Part shown: one piece after another, positions 22,973 through 32,250 of the stretch | Layout: the number at the start of each line of letters is the position of its first letter | Position numbering within the stretch: position 1 is the stretch's first letter | Origin: Hymenobacter lucidus | GTDB lineage: Bacteria; Bacteroidota; Bacteroidia; Cytophagales; Hymenobacteraceae | Assembly: GCF_020447265.1 (NCBI RefSeq) | Contig: NZ_JAJADR010000001.1 | Location: 62,001-126,000 of the forward strand | DNA length: 64,000 nt | Direction of reading: 5' to 3' | The notes under the pieces: generated by a model | Seen by the model: only the letters and a program-made list of their open reading frames with translations | The model's database searches: none | What the model was told of the DNA's origin: nothing | Position numbers and translations under genes: made by a program

Positions 22973-24376
22973 ATGCTCTTCTACACTGTTGTAAAGCCCG
23001 TGGTGCAGCTCGCCCTGCGCGTGTTTTTCCGCCGCCTCGAAATCCGCCACCATGAGCGGCTGGAGCAGCCGGGCCCCATGATGATTGTGTCCAACCACCC
23101 CAACACCCTCATGGACCCGCTGGTGGTGGCCGCCAACCGCCGCAAGCCCATTGCGTTTCTGGCCAAGAGCACCTTCTTCAAGAACCCGGTTTCGCGCGCC
23201 ATCTTCCTGTCGGGCAACTGCATCCCGATTTACCGCCGCCAGGATGCCGACAGCGGCGACGCCGGCGTGACGCCCGAGGAGCTGGCCCAACGCAACGAAG
23301 CCGCCTTCGGCCAGTGCTACGACCATTTCGACCGGGGCGGCGTCATCCAGATATTTCCCGAGGGCACCAGCATCAGTGAGCGGCGGCTGCGGCCCCTGAA
23401 AACCGGCGCAGCCCGCATCTGCCTCGGCGCCGAAGCCCGCCACGACTTTAAGCTCGGCGTGAAGATCCTGCCCATCGGCATCAACTACTTCGACCCCAGT
23501 CGGTTCCGCTCCGACGTGTTCGTCAATATCGGCAAGCCCATCATCGTGGCCGACTACGCCGCCGCCTACCGCGCCGACCCCGAAGCCGCTGCTGATGCGC
23601 TGACTGAGGAAATCCGCCGGCGGCTGGAGCAGCGCCTGGTCATCACCCGCGACGCGGCCGAGGATGAGCTGGTGCTCCAGATTGAGCGCACCTTCGGTGA
23701 GCATCTGATTCCCGACGATGAGGAAACGCTCTACGACAACTTCCAGCTCAGCCGTGCCCTGCTGGAGGCCGTGCCCTACTTCGAAAAGCACGACCCAGCC
23801 CGCCTTACCGAGGTGCGCGAGAAGCTCGGCACCTACCTTCTCGACCTGGACCGCCTCCGCCTCACCGACGAAGCCCTCGAATCGAGCAAGGGCCGCAACC
23901 ACCGCTGGACGCGCGCTACCATCTCGGGCATCAAGCTGGTGCTGGGCTTCCCGCTGTACCTGTACGGGCTCATCAACAACTACGTGCCCTACATTCTGCC
24001 CTCCATGATTGCCAAGCGGGCCACTAAAGACCTAGAGTTTGTGGCCCCGATTATGCTGGTTACGGGCATTCTGACCTTCGGCTTCGGCTACGCCCTGCAA
24101 ATCGGGCTGGTGCATCATTTCACCCAAAGCTGGCTTTGGACGCTGCTCTACGGCTTGAGCCTGGCCCCCAGCGGCTTCTATGCCCTTAGCTACTGGAACA
24201 ACCTGACGGCCCGCCTCCAGCGTCTGCGCGCCCTCAAGCTTTTCCGTACCAAGCGTCCGGTAATGGAAGGCCTGCTGCGCCAGCGCCAGGCCATCCAACA
24301 GCTGCTCAGCTCGGCTCGGGCCGCCTTTTTATCGGCTACTGCCAGCTCTGCCAATACGCCGCAGAAGCTGGGGTGA
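22973..24376 (+). CDS. Phospholipid/glycerol acyltransferase (PlsC-like) with C-terminal membrane region
   Basis: Protein of 467 residues. The acyltransferase domain has SNHPNTLMDPLVV (motif I region), FPEGTSISERRLRPL (motif III) and LPIGINYFDP (motif IV). Such enzymes transfer acyl groups to lysophosphatidic acid or a related glycerolipid at the inner membrane. The C-terminal part holds hydrophobic segments (VLGFPLYLYGLINNYVPYIL, APIMLVTGILTFGFGYAL, TLLYGLSLAPSGFYALSYW). The length is well above a minimal PlsC (about 240), which is usual for this Bacteroidota subfamily. The ATG at 22973 was preferred to an in-frame TTG at 22955. Confidence 0.87.
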   Translation: MLFYTVVKPVVQLALRVFFRRLEIRHHERLEQPGPMMIVSNHPNTLMDPLVVAANRRKPIAFLAKSTFFKNPVSRAIFLSGNCIPIYRRQDADSGDAGVTPEELAQRNEAAFGQCYDHFDRGGVIQIFPEGTSISERRLRPLKTGAARICLGAEARHDFKLGVKILPIGINYFDPSRFRSDVFVNIGKPIIVADYAAAYRADPEAAADALTEEIRRRLEQRLVITRDAAEDELVLQIERTFGEHLIPDDEETLYDNFQLSRALLEAVPYFEKHDPARLTEVREKLGTYLLDLDRLRLTDEALESSKGRNHRWTRATISGIKLVLGFPLYLYGLINNYVPYILPSMIAKRATKDLEFVAPIMLVTGILTFGFGYALQIGLVHHFTQSWLWTLLYGLSLAPSGFYALSYWNNLTARLQRLRALKLFRTKRPVMEGLLRQRQAIQQLLSSARAAFLSATASSANTPQKLG

Positions 24377-24387
24377 GAGGCCGTCGG

Positions 24388-24457
24388 AATAGCCTAAAAA
24401 AGCAGAACGTCATTCCGAGCGAAGCCGAGGAATGACGTTCTGCTTTTTTAGGCTATT
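24388..24457. terminator. Perfect 29-bp inverted repeat between convergent genes (AACGTCAT family copy 3)
   Basis: The arms 24388-24416 and 24429-24457 are perfectly complementary around a 12-base loop and carry A and T tracts, so the element can terminate both flanking genes. Its core, AGAACGTCATTCC / GGAATGACGTTCT, matches the ends of the palindromes at 6433 and 17753. A dispersed repeat is doing terminator duty here. Confidence 0.88.
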
Positions 24458-25088
24458 AAAAATCGGCCTTTACTCCCAGGCCCAGCACCAGAATCTGCCC
24501 CAGGGTGAGGCCTTTGGTATTGGCAATGTAGCTCTGCAGGTACAGGTCGTTGGTGCTCAGGTCGTAGTAGAGCGACACGGTGCGCGGCCGGCCATTGGCC
24601 TTGGCGGGGCGCAGGTAGGTGATGCGGCCACCCGCCAACGGACCATAGCGCGTATCCGACGACCACCAGTAGTAGTCCTTGGTGTACTGCCCGCGCTCCT
24701 CATCGTTGAGTGTGCCGTGGGTGTAGCTGAAATACGCGCCCACCGATACCGGCTTCACCTGCCACGTATCAGAAATCTGGACCGTGAAAGGCGAATAGAT
24801 AAGCTTGGCTGAGGCCAGCGTGAGCGTAGAGCCGGCAAACTTCTTGGGCACGTAGCCCAGTAGGATGTCGGTATCCACTTTGTCGTTGAAATACGAGTAG
24901 CCCGCCCCGGCCGATACCATGCCCAGCCCGCCGGCCGTTTGTAGCACAAGGTGGCGGGGTCGGTACCAGGGGTGCGGGTTTTCAGCGGGAGGAGTAGCTG
25001 CCGGGGTAGTTGGCTCGGTGGCCAGCGCGGCAGTGGGGGCAAGCAGAGTAGCGGCCAGCGCAACAACGGATGTAAGGCGCTGTGTCAT
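24456..25088 (-). CDS. Exported protein, probable outer-membrane barrel, unknown function
   Basis: Protein of 210 residues with a signal peptide (MTQRLTSVVALAATLLAPTAALA). A Thr/Pro-rich linker follows, then alternating strands such as LGMVSAGAGYSYFNDK, LASAKLIYSPFTVQIS, VKPVSVGAYFSYTHG and RTVSLYYDLSTNDLYL. It ends LVLGLGVKADF with a terminal aromatic. The length and strand pattern suggest a small outer-membrane beta-barrel. No specific family is recognised. Its ATG overlaps the stop of the metallophosphoesterase gene, so the two are translationally coupled. Confidence 0.65.
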   Translation of the reverse strand: MTQRLTSVVALAATLLAPTAALATEPTTPAATPPAENPHPWYRPRHLVLQTAGGLGMVSAGAGYSYFNDKVDTDILLGYVPKKFAGSTLTLASAKLIYSPFTVQISDTWQVKPVSVGAYFSYTHGTLNDEERGQYTKDYYWWSSDTRYGPLAGGRITYLRPAKANGRPRTVSLYYDLSTNDLYLQSYIANTKGLTLGQILVLGLGVKADF

Positions 25089-25918
25089 TAGAAGTTGATC
25101 TGTTTAATCCGGAACTGCTTGTCGCCCCATACCGTGACGACCATGTAGCGGCGCTGGGAAAAGGCGTCGGAGTTGATGTACCACACGCCGTCGTTGAACG
25201 GCTGCCCGATGCTGGAGCTGTGGTTGTGCCCGTTCATTTCGAACACGAGGTTTTTGGCTTCCCGCAGCGCCTGGGCATAAGGGTCGCGCACGGCTGGGTC
25301 AAAGTCCACATCCTGGGGTGGCACGTGCGAAATCACAACTTGGCGGCGCGCTCCTTCCAGGTTGCTCACTTGCTGATTGAACCAGGGCATATTCGGAATG
25401 TGACCATCGAAGTTGTATTCGCGGCCGTTAGTGTCAACCAGAATGAACTTAGTGTCGCCATAAAGGAAGGAGTAGTTCAGCGGCCCGAATATCTCCTCGT
25501 AAGCCTTCCGGCCGTTGCCCACTGAGTCGTGGTTGCCGATGACGGTTACGTAGGGCACTTTCAGCTTGCGCAGCTTCTCGTTTACCCAGCGCATCTCGCG
25601 GGCCATGCCGAAGTCGGAAATATCGCCGGCTACCACCAGAAATTGGATGCCAGGCTGCTGATTGACACTGGCCACCAGGTCGTCGGCCTCGTCGTAGAAG
25701 CGCTGCGAGTCGCCGGTAAACACGAAGCGGAGCGTATCGCCGGCGGGTAGCGGCGCCTGGCGCAGGCGCTCCAGGTTCTTGGCCGTCAGGTTGCGTTCAT
25801 CGGCAGCGGCGCGGTAGTCGTTAGGGCTAAACTCCAGCATATCGCAGCTACTCAGAGTAGCGGCAGTGGCAAGAAGCAACAAGAAGGATTGGGTTCGGAA
25901 GCGTAACGCTGGCAACAT
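25088..25918 (-). CDS. Metallophosphoesterase lipoprotein
   Basis: Protein of 276 residues with a lipoprotein signal (Cys25 in LATAATLSSCDM), followed by a calcineurin-like phosphoesterase domain. All metal-binding blocks are present in order: FTGDSQ, VVAGDISD, VIGNHDS, VISHVPP and NGHNHSS. It hydrolyses a phosphoester in the periplasm or at the cell surface; the substrate is unknown. The start at 25918 gives the signal peptide. The stop overlaps the start of the barrel-protein gene, implying a joint role. Confidence 0.87.
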   Translation of the reverse strand: MLPALRFRTQSFLLLLATAATLSSCDMLEFSPNDYRAAADERNLTAKNLERLRQAPLPAGDTLRFVFTGDSQRFYDEADDLVASVNQQPGIQFLVVAGDISDFGMAREMRWVNEKLRKLKVPYVTVIGNHDSVGNGRKAYEEIFGPLNYSFLYGDTKFILVDTNGREYNFDGHIPNMPWFNQQVSNLEGARRQVVISHVPPQDVDFDPAVRDPYAQALREAKNLVFEMNGHNHSSSIGQPFNDGVWYINSDAFSQRRYMVVTVWGDKQFRIKQINF

Positions 25919-26175
25919 GACCTCAGCACTAGTAAAACGGCACAATAGGCTACCCGACTACGGGCAGCTTCGGCGCTATATACTGTGCGACCTAGCGGTG
26001 TGTTTCCAACCGAAAGCTGGGCCGTAGCCTCCGGGGGGAGGGTCGCAGCCCCGCGTTTCCGGTCAACGTCGATTTACACCCGGTGAAGACGGTTTTTAGA
26101 AGATGAAGAAAGCATGAAGATTTTCGGGTTTCCGCCGAAAAAGTCCCTTCCCGTCAGCTCAATCCTTCTCATTTG

Positions 26176-27831
26176 CTACTCGTCCAGATACTGGTGCACA
26201 AACTTGATGGCCATCGAGCCTTCGCCCACGGCCGAGGCCACGCGGGCCATAGCCCCGGCCCGACTGTCGCCGGCGGCAAAGATGCCGGGCACGCAGGTTT
26301 CGAGCAGGTACGGTTCCCGAGGGTGTTTCCAGCTGGTAGCGTAGCGCGGGTCGGCTACCAGGTCGCGGCCGGTGAGCAGGAATCCTTTCGTGTCGCAGAG
26401 GGCTAGGTCGCAGATCCACTCGGTGCTGGGCTTGGCCCCGATGAAGACGAACAAGGCCCGGGCTGGGCGAGCTTCCACCTGGCCCCGGCTTTCGAGCACT
26501 ACTTCCTCCAGGTGGTCTTGGCCGCGCACCTCGCGCACCTGGGTAAAGGGCAGAATCTCGATGTTGGGCGTGTGGCCGATCTGCTCGATGAGATAGGCCG
26601 ACATGGACGCGGCCAATGACTCGCCCCGGATAAGGATGAACACCCGGCGGGCGTAGGTGGCCAGGTACATAGCGGCCTGCCCGGCCGAGTTGCCGCCGCC
26701 TACTATATATACGTCCTGCTGGTCGCAGGAGCGGGCCTCGGTGCGGGCCGCGCCGTAGTACACGCCCGCGCCGGTGAGGTGGTCGATGCCGGGCACTTCC
26801 AGCGTGCGGTAGCTGACGCCCATCGTCAGCACCACGGCGCGGGTACGCACCTCGCTGCCGTTGCTGAGCGTGAGGACTTTATAGCCGTCCTGCACGCACA
26901 TGCTCACCACTTCCTGGGGGGCCAGCAACTCGGCCCCGAGCCGGATGGCCTGGCTCCAGGCGCGGTGGGCCAGCTCGGCCCCGCTTAGGCCGGTGGGAAA
27001 GCCCAGGTAATTCTCGATGCGGGAGCTGGTGCCCGCCTGCCCGCCCGGCGACTGCCGCTCGATGATCAGGGTTTTGAGTCCTTCGGAAGCGCCGTACACG
27101 GCCGCGGCCAGCCCCGACGGTCCGGCCCCCACGACGACGACATCATACAGTTCTTGGGAGGCCGTGGCGGCCAGCCCCATGTGGCCGGCCACTTCGGCGC
27201 GGGCCGGGCGGGAGAGGGCCGTGCCGTCTTCGAAGACGACCACCGGCAAATCGGCGGCGGTGAAAGCGGTGGCGGCCAGCAGTACCGGGGCCTCAGGGTT
27301 GGTTTCGAAGTCGAGCCACTGGTAAGCGGCCATGTAACCGGCCAGGAAGTCCTTGAGCTCGTGGGAAAGCGGCGACCATTGGAACCCGATGAGGCGCAGG
27401 CCCTGGAAGCGGGGCTTGTATTGGGCCTGCCAGGCGGCCAGCAAGTCGTGGAGGGTAGGGTAGAGCAGCTCCTGGGGCGGGTCCCAGGGCTTCATCAGGT
27501 AGTGGTCAAGGCGGGCGTTGTTGATGGCCCGGATGGCGGCTTCGGTATCGGCGTAAGCCGTGAGCAGCACCCGCTTGGCATCGGGGTAAATGGTGCGCGC
27601 CTGCTCCAGAAACTCGACGCCTTCCATTTCGGGCATGCGCTGGTCGGCCAGAATGAGGGCCAGCGGCTCCTCGCGCGCCTTCAGCTCGCGCAGGGTAGCC
27701 AGGGCCTCGGCCCCGGAGGAAGCGCGCAGCACCCGGTAGTCGCGCCGGAACTCGGTGCGCAAGTCCCGGTCGATGGCACCTAGTACTTGCAAATCATCAT
27801 CAACGGCAAGTAAAACGGGTTTCTTTTCCAT
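26176..27831 (-). CDS. Response regulator fused to thioredoxin-reductase-like FAD oxidoreductase
   Basis: Protein of 551 residues. Residues 5-120 are a receiver domain with acidic pair D11/D12, phospho-acceptor D63 (LILADQRMP) and K114. Residues about 140-220 look like a thioredoxin-fold domain without cysteines (GFQWSPLSHELKDFL). From 229 comes an FAD/NAD(P)-dependent oxidoreductase: GAGPSG (235-240), SPGGQAGTSSRIENY, a second dinucleotide motif GGGNSAG (378-384) and PGIFAAGDSR near the end. The redox CxxC of thioredoxin reductase is missing; the corresponding stretch reads GVYYGAARTEARS. It is likely phosphorylated by the histidine kinase encoded just upstream on the same strand. Confidence 0.88.
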   Translation of the reverse strand: MEKKPVLLAVDDDLQVLGAIDRDLRTEFRRDYRVLRASSGAEALATLRELKAREEPLALILADQRMPEMEGVEFLEQARTIYPDAKRVLLTAYADTEAAIRAINNARLDHYLMKPWDPPQELLYPTLHDLLAAWQAQYKPRFQGLRLIGFQWSPLSHELKDFLAGYMAAYQWLDFETNPEAPVLLAATAFTAADLPVVVFEDGTALSRPARAEVAGHMGLAATASQELYDVVVVGAGPSGLAAAVYGASEGLKTLIIERQSPGGQAGTSSRIENYLGFPTGLSGAELAHRAWSQAIRLGAELLAPQEVVSMCVQDGYKVLTLSNGSEVRTRAVVLTMGVSYRTLEVPGIDHLTGAGVYYGAARTEARSCDQQDVYIVGGGNSAGQAAMYLATYARRVFILIRGESLAASMSAYLIEQIGHTPNIEILPFTQVREVRGQDHLEEVVLESRGQVEARPARALFVFIGAKPSTEWICDLALCDTKGFLLTGRDLVADPRYATSWKHPREPYLLETCVPGIFAAGDSRAGAMARVASAVGEGSMAIKFVHQYLDE

Positions 27832-28022
27832 GCTTCACTATTGGTTAAGCGGCCAGCGGCACACTTGGTTTAATACAAATTTCAGGAGTACACCAGAACG
27901 GCTAAAAGCACTTGTTTGGATATACCCACTATTTACCCACTCCGAACTCATTCCGAAAGCAGCACAACGGAATACTACCATAATCTGCTTCAGGCAAACG
28001 CAGAACATCAAGCTCCCTGTCC

Positions 28023-29426
28023 CTATCTCACCAGTTCACCTACCGGCAGCCAGGCGCAGAACTCGGTGTGGCCGGGCTGGGAGTGGACTTCGAGTCGGCC
28101 GCCGTGGTTGCGGATGATGCGCTGGGCAATATCGAGGCCGAGGCCGGTGCCCTCACCGGCCTGCTTGGTAGTGTAGAACGGCTCAAAGATGCGCGGTAGC
28201 ACGTTAGGAGCAATGCCGGGGCCGTTATCAATGATGATTACCTGCACGAAATCACCCTCGCGGCGGGTGCGCAGCGTGATTTCGCCGCCCGGTGGCAGCG
28301 CGTCGATGGCGTTATCGAGTAGGTTGGTCCACACCTGGTTGAGGCTGCTGACCTGGCCTTGGATGCGGGGCAGGCCGGGGGCATAGTCGCGGGTGAGGCG
28401 GATGTTCTTTTCGCGCAGCTGGTAGCCGAGCATGTTTACGGTGCTGTCGAGGCCGGCTGTTACTTCCAGCGGGGCAAAGCTGCCGCCCCGGTCCATGTGG
28501 GAGTAGGTCTTCACGTTGCTCACCAGCAGGCTGATGCGGCCCCCGGCTTCCTGCACGTCCTTGATAAGGTGCATGGTAGTGAGCTGCCCTTCGAGCCAGG
28601 CAAAAGCGGCTGGCTTGGCAGCGGGTGGCAGCAGAGTGGCTACCGGCCCCAGCTCGCTAAGGGTGAGGCCGGCCTCCATAAGACCGGCGGCGAGGCGGTA
28701 GCCATCGGGCACGCCCTGGGCTTCGAGCCAGTCGGAAAGCTCGTCTTCCCGGTCGGCGCAGGCCAGGGCCGACATCGTGAGCTTCGGCGACTCGCCGGGC
28801 ACAGCCAGGGCGGTGAGGGCCTGCATGGCTTCGGGCGAGGGGCAATGGCCTACCAGCTCGGCAAAGAGGGCGGGCTTGGCGGCGGCGCGCTCGGCCAGGG
28901 CTTCGGCAGCGCGGGCAATGGCGGCGGCGGGGTTGTTGAGCTCGTGGGCCAGGCCGGCCGAGAGCTTGCCCAGGGCCCGCAACTTCTCGTCGCGCTCCTG
29001 GGCCCGGGCTTCGTCGCGGGCCCGGTCGCTCATGAGGCCTACCAGGCGCTGCACCAGCTCGGGACTGTGCTGCTCCAGCGCCGGAAAATGGTCGCGGTGC
29101 AGCAGGTAAAGCACCGTGGCGCCACTGGCCATGCCCCAGCCCATGCTGACGCGCAGCCGGGAGTAGGGCAGTACGCCGCTGATGTGGCCGGCCTCGATGC
29201 GGAAGCGGGGCTCCCGGCTGCCATTCTGGACCGTGTAAAACTGAATACCACCCTGGACCACGCCTATCATGTACTCGGCCGCGTCGCCGGGCTGCATCAC
29301 GGTGCCGCCATCGGGCAACTCGCGCCGCTCGCCGTGCTCCAGCAGCCAGGCCAGGGTTTCGGGCGGCAGGCCCTGGAAGGTTGGTATGGTCAGCAGGTCG
29401 TCGGGGGTGAGGGGGGCAGCAGGCAT
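28023..29426 (-). CDS. Histidine kinase with N-terminal cyclic-nucleotide-binding-like domain
   Basis: Protein of 467 residues with no transmembrane segment, so it is cytosolic. Residues 10-130 resemble a cNMP-binding (CRP-like) domain (PDGGTVMQPGDAAEYMIGVV). The phospho-acceptor is H161 in GKLSAGLAHELNNP. The catalytic domain shows an N box (WTNLLDNAIDALPPGG, N372), G1 box DNGPGIAP (400-407), F box IFEPFYTTK and G2 box GEGTGLGL (424-431). A roughly 120-residue helical insert separates H161 from the ATPase domain. It presumably controls the adjacent receiver-oxidoreductase fusion, 191 bases downstream. The ligand of the sensor domain is unknown. Confidence 0.88.
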   Translation of the reverse strand: MPAAPLTPDDLLTIPTFQGLPPETLAWLLEHGERRELPDGGTVMQPGDAAEYMIGVVQGGIQFYTVQNGSREPRFRIEAGHISGVLPYSRLRVSMGWGMASGATVLYLLHRDHFPALEQHSPELVQRLVGLMSDRARDEARAQERDEKLRALGKLSAGLAHELNNPAAAIARAAEALAERAAAKPALFAELVGHCPSPEAMQALTALAVPGESPKLTMSALACADREDELSDWLEAQGVPDGYRLAAGLMEAGLTLSELGPVATLLPPAAKPAAFAWLEGQLTTMHLIKDVQEAGGRISLLVSNVKTYSHMDRGGSFAPLEVTAGLDSTVNMLGYQLREKNIRLTRDYAPGLPRIQGQVSSLNQVWTNLLDNAIDALPPGGEITLRTRREGDFVQVIIIDNGPGIAPNVLPRIFEPFYTTKQAGEGTGLGLDIAQRIIRNHGGRLEVHSQPGHTEFCAWLPVGELVR

Positions 29427-29564
29427 GGCAGCGGGGTTGTTAGGAAAGCGGAATATAGGGCAAACTGATTGGATAGGGCCAGGGTTTGCGGAGGGTTGGC
29501 GTAGCAGAACGGGCGACTTTTATCCGTAAATTTCGACCATTCCTCCTTATACCATCCATTGCGT

Positions 29565-32096
29565 ATGCGCCCAACTCTTACTTTTAATCTATTAGCTATT
29601 CTGCTCGTGAGCTGGCTTGGTAGCTGCATTGCCGTCCGGGCCCAGTCCTTGGACCTGACGTTTAAGCCCACAGTACTCAAAACCCCGCTTGCGGTAGGCA
29701 ATCAGCTGGCCGTGAATGCGCTAGCCGTGCAGGCCGACGGTAAAGTCTTAGTAGCCGGGGGCTTCGACTTTGTAAACGGTAACCTTACGGGTAAGCTCCT
29801 GCGCCTCAACCCGGATGGTACCCCCGACGCGACCTTTAACGCAGATGGTTTGGGGGCCAACGGGTTCGTGTCGGCGGTGTTGGTGCAGCCCGATGGTAGA
29901 ATCCTGGTCGGCGGCGGTTTCACAACTTTCAATGGGCAGGCCCGCAGCATGGTGGTGCGCCTGCTGGCCGACGGCTCCCTCGACACCTCCTTTACGTTTG
30001 GCTCGGCCGCTTCTGTCCGCCAGATCAGCAGCCTGGCCCTGCAGCCCGACGGCAAGATTCTGGTGGGCAGTGGCCCGAGCCTGCAAAACGCGCCCCAGAC
30101 CGGCGGCCTGGTGCGCCTGAACCCTAACGGCTCCCTGGACTCCTCGTTCAGCGTCGCGGGCACACTGGTGCAGGGCGAGCTGGTGTCGGCCATCCTGGTG
30201 CAGGCCGATGGCAAAGTGGTGGTCGGCGGCTCCTTCTCGAACTTCAACGGCCAGAACATGGGCTCCTTGGTGCGCCTGACCAGCACTGGTACCATTGACC
30301 CCACCTTTTACACCACCCCCTTTGCCACTGCCGGCGGCTCGGTGCTGACGCTGGTGCAGCAGCCCGACGGCAAGCTGCTGGCAGGTGGCAGCTTCACGAA
30401 GCTGGGCGGCCAAGCGGCCAACCGCATTGCCCGCCTGCTACCCGACGGTACCTACGACAGTTCCTTTCAGCCGGGCACTGGCCCCAACGCCGGCGTACGC
30501 ACCCTGTATCTGGAACCCAGCGGCAGCATCCTGCTTACCGGGGCCTTCACGCAGGTAAACGGCGTGAGCCGGGGACGCGTAGCCCGCCTGTCGGCTACCG
30601 GTAGCCTAGATGCCAGCTTCGCAGCCGGCACCGGCGTGAATGCCACCACCAATGCTATGGCGGTGCTGCCCACCGGGCAACTGCTGCTGGCCGGGGGCTT
30701 TAACCAGTACGACGGCGCTAACTACAGCGGACTGGTGCGGCTCAATAGCACCACTGGGCAGGCCGACGCCTCCTTTGCCCCAGTTATTGAAGCCCGCGGC
30801 ACGCTGAGCCAGCTGGTACCCTTGCCCAGCGGACAACTGCTGGTGAGCGGCAACTTCACCCAGCTCAACGGAGTAGCTGTGGGCGGAGCGGCCAACTCGG
30901 TGCGTCGCCTCAACCCCGATGGAAGCCTGGACGCTACCTTCACGACGATGCCCGTGGGAACGGTGCAGGCCGTGCAAGCCAACGGCAGCTTTTACGCTAT
31001 AAGCGGCACTACGCTGCGCCGCTACCTGGCCGACGGCAGCCCCGACAACTCCTTCACCGCCCAGACGTTTGGCACGGGGCTGGTTATTCTGCAGGGCGTA
31101 ACGGTGCTGCCCACCGGGCAACTGTTGGTCTACGGCTTGTTTACCGGCTACGGCAGCCGCACCGGCCTGAGCGGGCTGGTGCGCCTCAACGCCGACGGTA
31201 CCGCTGATAATACCTTCCTACCGGCCAGTACCCCCACCGACCGGCGCGTGCTGCAAGTGCTGACGCAGCCCAGCGGCAAGCTGGTAGTAGTAGCTGATGT
31301 GCTGAACACCTTCGTAACCACCGTGACCCGCCTCAACGGCGACGGCAGCGCCGACAACGGCTTCTCGGTAGGCAGCGCCGCCGGCTCCGGGGCCACCTAC
31401 CAAGTGGTGATGCAGTCCGACGGCAAGCTGCTGGTGGGCGGCACCTTTACCAGCTTCAACGGGCAGGCCGCGCCCTACGGCCTCGTGCGCCTGACAGCCG
31501 ACGGCATCCCCGACCCCACCTACTCCGGCGTGGCAGGCTACTACTCCCCACGCCTAGTGCAGCCTGATGGCCGCCTGCTGGCCCTGCGGGGCAGCACATC
31601 TTCGCCTTCGCCCGACGCCAGCGCCGCACTGGTGCGCCTCACGGCCGACGGCAGCCTAGACGCCAGCTTCAGCCCGGTGGCCGTTCCGCACTCCATCTTT
31701 ACCAATGATGACATCGTGGCGGGTATCAAGCTGCAGCCCGCCGACAGCAAAATCCTGCTCTACGGCTCGTTCCGCTACGTGGCCGGGCAGGTACGTATCG
31801 GCCTAGCCCGCCTTACTAATGTGGCCCTGGCTACTCGTGCGGCAGCGGCACTGCAACCCTTGGAAGTGTATCCTAACCCAACGCACGGCGCCATAACCCT
31901 GACTTTGCCCGCCGCCGGGCAGGCGCGTCCTGCCACGCTGCTCGACCTCACTGGCCGCCGTGTGCGCACCTGGTCGGTGCCGGCCCGGGAGGCGAATGCC
32001 ACGCTGAGCCTGGAAGCCGTGCCGACCGGCGTGTACCTGCTGCGCGTGGATGGCGGCGCGGCCGCGTACCAGCAAAAGGTGGTAGTGACGCGGTAA
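29565..32096 (+). CDS. Delta-60 repeat protein with type IX secretion sorting domain
   Basis: Protein of 843 residues. The signal peptide ends at ...IAVRAQ. About thirteen repeats of roughly 55 residues follow, of the delta-60 / YD-like type with the pattern GLVRLNxDGSLDxxF ... VQxDGKxLVGGxF. The last 75 residues form a type A T9SS C-terminal sorting domain (LEVYPNPTHGAITLTL, ATLLDLTGRRVRTW, PTGVYLLRVDGG). It is therefore secreted across the outer membrane and probably attached at the surface, with an adhesin or propeller-like structure. The ATG at 29565 was preferred to a TTG at 29559. It is divergent from the histidine kinase gene and has its own terminator. Confidence 0.9.
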   Translation: MRPTLTFNLLAILLVSWLGSCIAVRAQSLDLTFKPTVLKTPLAVGNQLAVNALAVQADGKVLVAGGFDFVNGNLTGKLLRLNPDGTPDATFNADGLGANGFVSAVLVQPDGRILVGGGFTTFNGQARSMVVRLLADGSLDTSFTFGSAASVRQISSLALQPDGKILVGSGPSLQNAPQTGGLVRLNPNGSLDSSFSVAGTLVQGELVSAILVQADGKVVVGGSFSNFNGQNMGSLVRLTSTGTIDPTFYTTPFATAGGSVLTLVQQPDGKLLAGGSFTKLGGQAANRIARLLPDGTYDSSFQPGTGPNAGVRTLYLEPSGSILLTGAFTQVNGVSRGRVARLSATGSLDASFAAGTGVNATTNAMAVLPTGQLLLAGGFNQYDGANYSGLVRLNSTTGQADASFAPVIEARGTLSQLVPLPSGQLLVSGNFTQLNGVAVGGAANSVRRLNPDGSLDATFTTMPVGTVQAVQANGSFYAISGTTLRRYLADGSPDNSFTAQTFGTGLVILQGVTVLPTGQLLVYGLFTGYGSRTGLSGLVRLNADGTADNTFLPASTPTDRRVLQVLTQPSGKLVVVADVLNTFVTTVTRLNGDGSADNGFSVGSAAGSGATYQVVMQSDGKLLVGGTFTSFNGQAAPYGLVRLTADGIPDPTYSGVAGYYSPRLVQPDGRLLALRGSTSSPSPDASAALVRLTADGSLDASFSPVAVPHSIFTNDDIVAGIKLQPADSKILLYGSFRYVAGQVRIGLARLTNVALATRAAAALQPLEVYPNPTHGAITLTLPAAGQARPATLLDLTGRRVRTWSVPAREANATLSLEAVPTGVYLLRVDGGAAAYQQKVVVTR

Positions 32097-32123
32097 GCCG
32101 TAGCCCGACAGTGCTCCTGCCCC

Positions 32124-32158
32124 AAGCCGGCCCGTCGAGTAGACGGGCCGGCTTTTTT
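32124..32158 (+). terminator. Intrinsic terminator after delta-60 protein
   Basis: A perfect 13-bp stem (AAGCCGGCCCGTC / GACGGGCCGGCTT) with a five-base loop and a T tract. Confidence 0.93.
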
Positions 32159-32250
32159 AGGTGTGGTGTTTAGGCCCGCAAAAACTTGTTTCTTGCCAAA
32201 CTTTTTAGCCGCGCCGCGCATTCTTTAGTTTCCTCTTCTGCTTCCTGTTC

